From assembly GCF_042646605.1 (NCBI RefSeq), contig NZ_JBHRUG010000023.1, positions 1 through 64,000 on the forward strand: DNA of 64,000 nt, read 5' to 3'. Numbering within the stretch: position 1 is the stretch's first letter; each line of letters starts with the position of its first letter. The notes below the pieces were generated by a model. The model was not told where the DNA came from. It was given only the letters and a program-made list of their open reading frames with translations, and did no database searches. The translations under genes and the position numbers were made by a program. Shown here in pieces: positions 1 to 6,362 of this stretch. The DNA comes from Litchfieldella rifensis (GTDB taxonomy: Bacteria > Pseudomonadota > Gammaproteobacteria > Pseudomonadales > Halomonadaceae).

Positions 1-176
1 TGACGAGTCGCTTGCCTTGAAGGTCTTGGTGACTGCTCACCCCTTCACCGACAAGCGCCCACATGAATTACCTGATCGATTGTTAAAGAGCGGCTCCGGC
101 CTCGACTAAAGAGGGGAGCGTCTCGCTTCGCTGCCGGGCCACCGGGTGGCTCACCAGCGCCCTGCGAGGAAGGCGT
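1..176 (-). other. 5' leader of an rRNA operon (16S gene lies beyond the left edge)
   Basis: Read on the minus strand this segment holds a boxA antitermination element (GCTCTTTAACAA at 91-80) preceded by a short boxB-like hairpin (GCCAC/GTGGC, 150-138). It continues with the conserved stretch that follows boxA in gammaproteobacterial 16S leaders (ATCAGGTAATTCATGTGGGC, about 76-57). Two strong promoters lie directly upstream. boxA also occurs in 16S-23S spacers, but the promoters and the adjacent pssA gene make this the leader. The 16S gene itself is not in the window. Confidence 0.85.
80..91 (-). promoter_or_regulatory. boxA antitermination site of the rRNA leader
   Basis: The minus-strand sequence GCTCTTTAACAA matches the rRNA boxA, which recruits NusB/S10 to prevent premature Rho termination of untranslated rRNA transcripts. 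It lies about 85 bp downstream of promoter P2. Confidence 0.85.
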
Positions 177-204
177 ATTCTACTGACTCGGCGCGCGCTG
201 TCAA
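177..204 (-). promoter_or_regulatory. rRNA operon promoter P2
   Basis: On the minus strand: perfect -35 TTGACA (204-199), 16-bp spacer, -10 TAGAAT (182-177). It is followed by the leader. It is the downstream member of a tandem pair about 105 bp apart, close to the spacing of E. coli rrn P1 and P2. Confidence 0.8.
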
Positions 205-280
205 GGCGTTTCGCGTGCCGCCAGCCCGTCAGTCGACGCCTGGCGCACGGCCCCGAGGGCCGCCGAGCGAGTGGGGCCGC

Positions 281-309
281 ATTCTCGCGAATGCCCGCGC
301 CGCTGTCAA
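281..309 (-). promoter_or_regulatory. rRNA operon promoter P1
   Basis: On the minus strand: perfect -35 TTGACA (309-304), 17-bp spacer, -10 GAGAAT (286-281), then a GC-rich discriminator (GCGGCCCC). GC-rich discriminators are typical of promoters under ppGpp/DksA stringent control, so that control is likely by inference. No clear A/T-rich UP element is visible upstream. Confidence 0.7.
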
Positions 310-556
310 GCCACGATCGCCACAGCGATCCCGAAAACCTCAACAGAAACAAGCGCTTCCACCACCCTCCACCGCCCGCGACGTATGCCCGTCGTCGGCA
401 GCGGATGCGTACTCTACGGCGTTCCGACGCCGCCTGCAAGGGGTTTTTTTCACCCTTTGCTCATCTTGCCATGACCACTGCAGGCCGGCCGGTGATTCCA
501 CTCGGTCGCAGCCGAGGCGCCTCGGCGGGCGTCGTCGGTAAGGCAATGGCCCTCGC
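310..556. other. intergenic space between rRNA promoter P1 and pssA
   Basis: I find no gene here. The only structure noticed is an imperfect hairpin at about 437-461 whose loop contains seven T/A bases. It has no trailing U-run on either strand, so I do not call it an intrinsic terminator. Fis sites could lie here but cannot be called by eye. Confidence 0.4.
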
Positions 557-1408
557 TCAGTCGCTGGCCGGGGGACGTCTCATCTTGCGCATCACGGCCA
601 TGACCGGGCCGGAGGCGACATAAGCGCCAAACAGCAACAGCAACATCACCGAGGGTTCGACCGAAATCACCACGAACCCCAGCACGATGGCCAGCAGCAC
701 CACGAAAGGCACCGGCCCCTTGAGGTCGATGTCCTTGAAGCTGTAATAGCGAATATTGCTGACCATCAACACCCCCGCCGCCGCCACTACCAGCAGCATC
801 AGCAACTTGAATCCGAAGGCCTCGGCATCGAAACTGTGGAACGTCCACACACTGGCTGCCACGAATGCCGCGGCCGAGGGACTGGGCAACCCGATGAACC
901 ACTTCTTGTCGACGCTGCCCAGTTGCACGTTGAAACGCGCCAGACGCAGGGCGGCACAGGCCACGTACAGGAAGGCCACCACCCAGCCGGTCTTGCCGAT
1001 GTCCTGAAGGATCCAGGTAAAGGCGACCAACCCCGGCGCCACGCCAAAAGAGAGCATGTCGGAAAGGCTGTCATACTCCGCACCGAAGGCGCTCTGGGTA
1101 TTGGTCATGCGCGCAACTCGCCCATCCAGGCCATCGAGGACCATGGCGATGAAGATCGCGACGGAAGCGGCCGTGAAGTCGCCATTGATCCCGGCCACCA
1201 CGGCGAAGAACCCGGAGAACAACGCCGAGGTAGTGAACAAATTGGGCAGCAGGTAGATCCCCCGCCGCCGCACCTTCCTGCCATCCTCCACCGCCTCTTC
1301 GACGACTTCCGTTTCACGCACGAAGGCGGAGGCAACGTCCTCATCGGCGTGTTCGGCCTTTTCGTGCTCGACGTCTTCGTGATTAGGCTTGCTGGGCTCT
1401 TGGCTCAT
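557..1408 (-). CDS. pssA: CDP-diacylglycerol--serine O-phosphatidyltransferase
   Basis: An inner-membrane enzyme that makes phosphatidylserine from CDP-diacylglycerol and L-serine, the step before phosphatidylethanolamine. The CDP-alcohol phosphatidyltransferase signature D-G-x2-A-R-x8-G-x3-D-x3-D is complete at residues 95-117 and is followed by several hydrophobic segments. I place the start at the ATG at 1408 (283 aa, MSQEPSKP); the open frame continues upstream to 1540, but that extension looks non-coding. Residues 1-45 are an acidic cytosolic tail. It is the integral-membrane type, not the E. coli PLD-like PssA. In Pseudomonas pssA also sits next to ilvC. Confidence 0.93.
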   Translation of the reverse strand: MSQEPSKPNHEDVEHEKAEHADEDVASAFVRETEVVEEAVEDGRKVRRRGIYLLPNLFTTSALFSGFFAVVAGINGDFTAASVAIFIAMVLDGLDGRVARMTNTQSAFGAEYDSLSDMLSFGVAPGLVAFTWILQDIGKTGWVVAFLYVACAALRLARFNVQLGSVDKKWFIGLPSPSAAAFVAASVWTFHSFDAEAFGFKLLMLLVVAAAGVLMVSNIRYYSFKDIDLKGPVPFVVLLAIVLGFVVISVEPSVMLLLLFGAYVASGPVMAVMRKMRRPPASD

Positions 1409-1508
1409 GAGTCTCGTTCCGTTGCCATACAGGAGCGCGCGAAGCGCGCCCACCATTCTACACTCTGGCTCCATTAACGATAGCGAATGCCAGGCCTCCA
1501 CAATGCAA

Positions 1509-1534
1509 GAAGGGCGCGGAAATCCGCACCCTTC
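1509..1534 (-). terminator. putative terminator of ilvC
   Basis: An 11-bp stem (one G-T pair) with loop AAAT lies 23 bp beyond the ilvC stop. The following minus-strand tract (TTGCATT) is only weakly U-rich, so termination may be partial and allow read-through into pssA. Confidence 0.55.
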
Positions 1535-1556
1535 TCGCATTCAGGCCGCGACAGGC

Positions 1557-2573
1557 TCAGTTCTTGGACTTGTCGACCAGCTGATTGGCGGCGATCCAAG
1601 GCATCATGGCGCGCAGCTTGGCACCGACTTGCTCGATCTCGTGCTCGGCGTTCAGGCGACGGCGTGCCGTCATCGACGGATAGTTGGTGTTGCCTTCGTT
1701 GATGAACATCTTGGCGTATTCGCCTGTCTGGATGCGCTTCAGGGCATTGCGCATCGCCTCACGAGACTGTTCGTTGATGACTTCCGGGCCGGTGACGTAC
1801 TCGCCATACTCCGCGTTGTTGGAGATGGAGTAGTTCATGTTGGCAATGCCGCCCTCGTACATCAGGTCGACGATCAGCTTGAGCTCGTGCAGACACTCGA
1901 AGTAGGCCATCTCCGGCGCGTAGCCCGCTTCGGTGAGCGTCTCGAAGCCGGCCTTGACCAGCTCCACGGCGCCGCCGCACAGCACGGTCTGCTCGCCGAA
2001 CAGGTCGGTCTCGGTCTCGTCCTTGAAGGTGGTCTCGATGATGCCGCTGCGGCCACCGCCGATCGCGGCGGCATAGGACAGTGCCAGTTCCTTGGCGGAA
2101 CCGGTGGCATCCTGGTGGATGGCGATCAGGTCGGGAATGCCACCCCCCTTGACGAACTCGGAACGCACGGTATGCCCCGGGGCCTTGGGCGCGATCATGA
2201 TCACGTCCAGGTCGGGGCGCGGCTCGATCTGGTTGTAGTGGATGTTGAAGCCGTGAGCGAAGGCCAGGGTCGCGTCTTCTTTCAGGTTCGGCTCGACTTC
2301 CTGTTCGTAGATGGCCTTCTGGTTCTCGTCCGGGGCCAGGATCATGACCACATCGGCGGTCTTGCAGGCTTCCGGCACGGAGGCCACCTTGAGGCCGGCA
2401 CCTTCGGCCTTGGCCGCAGAGGACGAGCCCTGGCGCAGCGCGACGGTCACGTCGACACCGGATTCCTTGAGGTTGTTGGCGTGAGCATGGCCCTGGGAAC
2501 CGTAACCGACGATGGTGACTTTCTTGCCCTGAATGAGGGACAGGTCACAGTCCTTATCGTAATAGACGCGCAT
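1557..2573 (-). CDS. ilvC: ketol-acid reductoisomerase, class I (NADP+)
   Basis: Converts 2-acetolactate or 2-aceto-2-hydroxybutyrate to the dihydroxy acids of valine/leucine and isoleucine synthesis, using NADPH and Mg2+. The N-terminal Rossmann motif GYGSQGHAHA is followed by the serine-rich NADP-phosphate loop RQGSSSAAKA. The start at 2573 gives 338 aa, the usual class I length, with AGGAG about 7 nt upstream. The open frame extends much further upstream, but that part lies in the regulatory region. It is divergent from ilvY, which normally activates it in response to its own substrates. Confidence 0.97.
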   Translation of the reverse strand: MRVYYDKDCDLSLIQGKKVTIVGYGSQGHAHANNLKESGVDVTVALRQGSSSAAKAEGAGLKVASVPEACKTADVVMILAPDENQKAIYEQEVEPNLKEDATLAFAHGFNIHYNQIEPRPDLDVIMIAPKAPGHTVRSEFVKGGGIPDLIAIHQDATGSAKELALSYAAAIGGGRSGIIETTFKDETETDLFGEQTVLCGGAVELVKAGFETLTEAGYAPEMAYFECLHELKLIVDLMYEGGIANMNYSISNNAEYGEYVTGPEVINEQSREAMRNALKRIQTGEYAKMFINEGNTNYPSMTARRRLNAEHEIEQVGAKLRAMMPWIAANQLVDKSKN

Positions 2574-2751
2574 GGTGCACTCCTGAGTGTCGAATGATGA
2601 GAAGCATGGTGTCAGCGTTGATGGCAACCCACGCCGTCTTGCGCGGCGCTTGATGTTCATGGTGCCGATGCGGACAAGATACGTCAGGCAGCGCGTTGCG
2701 TAAAACGCTATATTTGCAACACTACGAACCAAAAGATGAAATACTGCCGTC
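2574..2751. promoter_or_regulatory. ilvY-ilvC divergent control region with candidate IlvY operator
   Basis: This 178-bp region separates the divergent starts. A dyad GTTGC (2695-2699) / GCAAC (2716-2720) spans 26 bp of A/T-rich sequence. That resembles the TTGC...GCAA operators bound by IlvY in enterobacteria. The exact site and the promoter boxes of both genes are inferred. Confidence 0.5.
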
Positions 2752-3645
2752 ATGGATATGCGCCCGCTGAAACACTTCCTGAGCCTAGCCGAGACATTGC
2801 ATTTCGGCCGCGCCAGCGATGTCTGCCATGTCAGTCCTTCGACGCTGAGTCGCTCGATTCGCCAACTCGAGGCCACCCTCGGCGTCCCGCTGTTCGAGCG
2901 CGACAACCGCCACGTCGCCTTGACTCGGCAGGGGCGAGCCTTCCAGGAATATGCGCGGGAGGCACTCGAGCAGTGGGAGCTGATCCGCCATGCGCTGATG
3001 GAGGAGACCCAGGAACTGGCTGGCGAAATCAGCATCTACTGCTCGGTTACCGCCAGCTACAGTTTCCTCTACGAGCTTCTCAGCGATTTCCGCTTGCGCC
3101 ACCCGCGCATCGAACTCAAGTTGCATACCGGCGACCCGGCTGACTCCATGGCCCGCGTGCTGGCTGGAGAAGAGGACATGGCGATCACCCCACGTCCCCG
3201 GACCTTACCGGATGCCCTGGCCTTCAAGCCGATGACCATCTCCCCCTTGGTGTTCATTGCCCCGAGTGATGGCGCCGCCTGGATTCCCGCCACCCCCGAG
3301 GTACCGACAGCCGAGCAATGGACGCGAGTGCCGATGATCCTCTCCGAGTCGGGCCTGGCACGCGAGCACAGCGATACCTGGTTCAAGGCGCTCGGCATCA
3401 CTCCTCACATCTATGCACAGGTCGCCGGCAACGAGGCCATCGTCAGCATGGTCGGGTTGGGCTTCGGGGTCGGGGTGGTGCCCAGGATCGTGCTCGACAA
3501 CAGCCCGCTGGTCGAGCGTATCCGCATCCTGCCGGTCAAGCCGGAGCTGCCGCACTACGAGGTTGGGTTGTGCGTAGCCCGGCGGCGCCTGAAAAGTCCG
3601 CTGATCCGGGCACTGTGGTCGGAAGTTTCCGAACGGCAGGCATGA
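2752..3645 (+). CDS. ilvY: LysR-family activator IlvY
   Basis: A LysR-type regulator of 297 aa, the same length as E. coli IlvY. The N-terminal winged helix-turn-helix (about residues 1-60, with SPSTLSRSIRQLE) is followed by a substrate-binding domain. Several stretches match IlvY specifically as I recall it, including CSVTASYSFL, LHTGDPADSM and EAIVSMVGLGFGVGV. The divergent position next to ilvC supports the assignment. IlvY binds acetolactate/acetohydroxybutyrate and activates ilvC while repressing itself. Here the gene separates ilvC from ilvN-ilvB. Confidence 0.9.
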   Translation: MDMRPLKHFLSLAETLHFGRASDVCHVSPSTLSRSIRQLEATLGVPLFERDNRHVALTRQGRAFQEYAREALEQWELIRHALMEETQELAGEISIYCSVTASYSFLYELLSDFRLRHPRIELKLHTGDPADSMARVLAGEEDMAITPRPRTLPDALAFKPMTISPLVFIAPSDGAAWIPATPEVPTAEQWTRVPMILSESGLAREHSDTWFKALGITPHIYAQVAGNEAIVSMVGLGFGVGVVPRIVLDNSPLVERIRILPVKPELPHYEVGLCVARRRLKSPLIRALWSEVSERQA

Positions 3646-3647
3646 AA

Positions 3648-3669
3648 AAGCCGCTCCGAAGAGCGGCTT
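3648..3669 (-). terminator. terminator of ilvB-ilvN (between convergent ilvY and ilvN)
   Basis: A perfect 9-bp stem (AAGCCGCTC/GAGCGGCTT) has a TTCG tetraloop on the minus strand, followed by TTT there. It lies 18 bp beyond the ilvN stop and just after the ilvY stop. It is strong for minus-strand transcription and weaker for the plus strand, which has no U-run. Confidence 0.8.
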
Positions 3670-3687
3670 GCCATCGACCGACGGGTA

Positions 3688-4179
3688 CTACAGGCTCAGC
3701 ACCTTGTCGCCGCGGGCGATCCCCGACACCCCGGTGCGCGCCACCTCGAGGATGCCGACCGGTGCCATGGCCTGCAGGAAGGCATCCAGCTTGCCGGCAT
3801 CGCCGGTGATCTGGACCGTATACAGGCTCGGCGTCACGTCGACGATCTGCGCGCGGAAGACATCCGCGGTGCGCTTGACCTCGTCACGAGCCGCCCCCAG
3901 CGCCTTGACCTTGACCAGCATCAGCTCGCGCTCGATGTGATTGCCTTCGGTCAGGTCGACCAGCTTGACCACATCGATCAGCTTGTTGAGGTGCTTGGTG
4001 ATCTGCTCGATGACCCGGTCGTCGCCGACTGTCGTCACCGTCAGCCGCGACAGTGTCGGGTCGTCGGTAGGCGCGACGTTGAGCGTTTCGATGTTGTAGT
4101 TGCGCTGGGCGAACAGCCCCACCACACGGGACAGAGCGCCGGGTTCGTTTTCCATCAGGATCGAGATGATATGGCGCAT
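3688..4179 (-). CDS. ilvN: acetolactate synthase small (regulatory) subunit
   Basis: 163 aa, the same length as E. coli IlvH. It opens with the ACT domain (MRHIISILMENEPGALSRVV) and has a C-terminal ALS-regulatory domain. It binds valine and confers feedback inhibition on the catalytic subunit. Its start overlaps the stop of the large-subunit gene by one base, so the two are translationally coupled. It could equally be called ilvH. Confidence 0.95.
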   Translation of the reverse strand: MRHIISILMENEPGALSRVVGLFAQRNYNIETLNVAPTDDPTLSRLTVTTVGDDRVIEQITKHLNKLIDVVKLVDLTEGNHIERELMLVKVKALGAARDEVKRTADVFRAQIVDVTPSLYTVQITGDAGKLDAFLQAMAPVGILEVARTGVSGIARGDKVLSL

Positions 4180-5903
4180 CAGGTCCGCTCCGTCTTCGAA
4201 AGCAGCATGTCACGCATGGAGCCCAGGGGCACCTGCATCGGATAAACGTGCTCGCGCGGGTCGACATAGATGTCGAGAAACACCAGCTCGTTGTTGTCGG
4301 CGAAAGCCCGCTCGAGAGCGGGTTCGAGATCCTCGTGACGTTCTACCTTGAGAGCGGTGAAACCATAGGACTCGATCAGTTTCTGGAAGTCCGGCAGCGA
4401 TTCCATGTAGGAGTGGGCGTGGCGGGACTTGTAGTTCAGGTCCTGCCACTGGCGCACCATACCCAGAGAGCCATTGTTGAGGTTGACGATCTTCACCCCG
4501 ACCCCGTACTGCTTACAGGTCGACAGCTCCTGCATCATCATCTGGAAGCTGCCCTCACCGGTGATGCAGACCACCTCGTCGTCCGGATAGCTCATCTTGA
4601 TGCCCATCGCCGCCGGGAAGCCGAAGCCCATGGTGCCGAGCCCTCCCGAGGTGATGAAGCGATGCGGCTTGTCGAACTTGTAATACTGGGCCGCGAACAT
4701 CTGGTGTTGGCCCACGTCGGTGGTCACGAAAGCCTCTCCACGCGTGATCTTGCATACCGCTTCGATCACTTCCTGCGGCTTGAGGGGCTCTCCCGGAGCG
4801 GAGGGCTCATAGAGCTTGCCGTGGCGCTCCTCGCGCCAGCCGTCGATCTTCTGCCACCACTCGGCGAGCGCCTCGGGATGTGCGATCTCCTTGCCCTGCA
4901 CCAGGCTGATCATCTCGTTGATCACGCTCTGCGCTGGTCCGACGATGGGCACATCGGCGCGCACCGTCTTCGACACCGAACTGGGGTCGATATCGACGTG
5001 GATGATCTTCGCCGTGGGGCAGAACTTGGAGGTGTTGTTGGTCACCCGGTCGTCGAAGCGCGCCCCGATGGCGATCACCAGATCGGCATGGTGCATGGCC
5101 ATGTTCGACTCGTAGGAGCCGTGCATGCCCAACCAGCCCAGCGATTGACGATCGCTTTGCGGGTAAGCGCCGATCCCCATCAGAGTGGTGGTGATCGGAT
5201 AGCCCAGACGCTGCACGAGATCGGTCAAGCCTTCGCTGGCATTGCCGGTGACGACGCCGCCCCCGGTATAGAAGACTGGCCGTTTGGCCTTGAGCATCAG
5301 CTCCACGGCCTTCTTGATCTGCCCGGTATGCCCGCGAGTGACCGGATTATAGGAGCGCAGCTTGACCTTCTTCGGGTAGACGTACTCGTAACGCTCGGTG
5401 GGCGCGGTCATGTCCTTGGGAATGTCCACCACCACCGGGCCGGGACGTCCGGTCGAGGCCAGGTAGTAAGCCTTCTTGAGGACTTCGGGAATTTCTGACG
5501 GATGCCGGATCGAGAAGCTGTGCTTCACGATCGGACGGGTCACGCCGATGATGTCGGTTTCCTGGAAGGCATCGTCACCGATCAGGTGACTCATTACCTG
5601 ACCGCACAGCACCACCATGGGAATCGAGTCCATATAGGCGGTGGCGATGCCGGTCACGGCGTTGGTCGCGCCGGGACCTGAGGTGACCAGCACGGTACCC
5701 GGCTTGCCCGAGGCCCGGGCGTAGCCATCGGCCGCGTGGGTCGCAGCCTGTTCGTGTCGCACCAGAATGTGCTTGACCTTGTCTTGACGGAACAGGGCGT
5801 CATAGATATGCAACGCCGCCCCGCCGGGATAGCCATAGATATATTCGACGCCCTCGTCCTGGAGGAAGCGGGCGATCATATCGGCGCCGGAAAGCAGTTC
5901 CAC
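4179..5903 (-). CDS. ilvB: acetolactate synthase large (catalytic) subunit
   Basis: A ThDP-, FAD- and Mg-dependent enzyme that condenses two pyruvates to acetolactate, or pyruvate with 2-oxobutyrate. The start is a GTG at 5903 behind AGGGGAG, giving 574 aa, the length of E. coli IlvI; the open frame upstream to 6011 lacks family similarity. The N-terminal motif GYPGGAALHIYDAL is followed by the catalytic Glu51 in RHEQAA. The C-terminal ThDP motif reads GEGSFQ...NLNN, with Glu in place of the commoner Asp of GDG, as I recall for Pseudomonas IlvI. It could be named ilvI. Confidence 0.95.
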   Translation of the reverse strand: MELLSGADMIARFLQDEGVEYIYGYPGGAALHIYDALFRQDKVKHILVRHEQAATHAADGYARASGKPGTVLVTSGPGATNAVTGIATAYMDSIPMVVLCGQVMSHLIGDDAFQETDIIGVTRPIVKHSFSIRHPSEIPEVLKKAYYLASTGRPGPVVVDIPKDMTAPTERYEYVYPKKVKLRSYNPVTRGHTGQIKKAVELMLKAKRPVFYTGGGVVTGNASEGLTDLVQRLGYPITTTLMGIGAYPQSDRQSLGWLGMHGSYESNMAMHHADLVIAIGARFDDRVTNNTSKFCPTAKIIHVDIDPSSVSKTVRADVPIVGPAQSVINEMISLVQGKEIAHPEALAEWWQKIDGWREERHGKLYEPSAPGEPLKPQEVIEAVCKITRGEAFVTTDVGQHQMFAAQYYKFDKPHRFITSGGLGTMGFGFPAAMGIKMSYPDDEVVCITGEGSFQMMMQELSTCKQYGVGVKIVNLNNGSLGMVRQWQDLNYKSRHAHSYMESLPDFQKLIESYGFTALKVERHEDLEPALERAFADNNELVFLDIYVDPREHVYPMQVPLGSMRDMLLSKTERT

Positions 5904-6300
5904 AGTGTATCTCCCCTGGAGGTCTCGAGTGCCATGCCGTGCGCGGATGGCGTCACGACGTTCGAGTGCGGCGGTATGCCGCTGCCGGCCGTTGCCGGCA
6001 CCTGATGCCAAACCCTGGCGTCCTTGGGCCCGGTTGGGGCCTGCACTCTCATCACGGCGGTTCGCCGCGTCGGGGGCGTTGGCCAGGTCAGGCGGTTAAC
6101 CCGAACCTGGAAAGTCCTTCGGCGGGTAGAGGCCTTGCGACCTACCCGTCACGCGGTGATAGGGGATTGCCCGTTTTGTTCCGCGCCCGCAATCAGGAAC
6201 CGTCAAGATTCCAATAGCGCCGCGTGGCTGTCAACCGCGAAACCGTGTCGAGTAGCGCAAACGCCATCAATCGGCAAGAAAAACTGGTGCTCGAGATGCT
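5904..6300 (-). promoter_or_regulatory. ilvB-ilvN upstream region with candidate promoter and long leader
   Basis: No gene is seen here. A plausible promoter on the minus strand has -35 TTGACA (6234-6229), a 17-bp spacer and -10 GAATCT (6211-6206), predicting a leader of about 300 nt. The leader contains hairpins, such as ACGGGTAG/CTACCCGC at about 6149-6123 and CCAGGT/ACCTGG at about 6110-6083. None is followed by a U-run, and I see no short ORF rich in Leu/Val/Ile codons. Classical attenuation is therefore not supported. Confidence 0.4.
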
Positions 6301-6330
6301 AAAAAGCCCGCCTCCAGAGAAGAGGCGGGC
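6301..6330 (-). terminator. terminator of clpB
   Basis: A perfect 9-bp GC-rich stem (GCCCGCCTC/GAGGCGGGC) with a 7-nt loop is followed on the minus strand by TTTTT (6305-6301). It lies 32 bp past the clpB stop and is a typical intrinsic terminator. Confidence 0.9.
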
Positions 6331-6362
6331 CGAAGGGTCGTGGACTCGACCGGATGATGGGT

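Noticed and set aside
437..461. Hairpin as pssA terminator
   Set aside because: The stem has a mismatch and there is no U-run after it on the minus strand; the T/A run lies in the loop.
1389..2597. Long plus-strand frame opposite ilvC (402 codons) and similar long antisense frames opposite ilvB, clpB, ileS, rapA
   Set aside because: These mirror the codon pattern of the true genes in high-GC DNA, with unnatural His/Gln/Arg-rich composition and no family match.
5904..6052. Leader peptide of an ilv attenuator
   Set aside because: Minus-strand frames from ATG codons here contain no run of Leu, Val or Ile codons and no terminator with a U-run follows.
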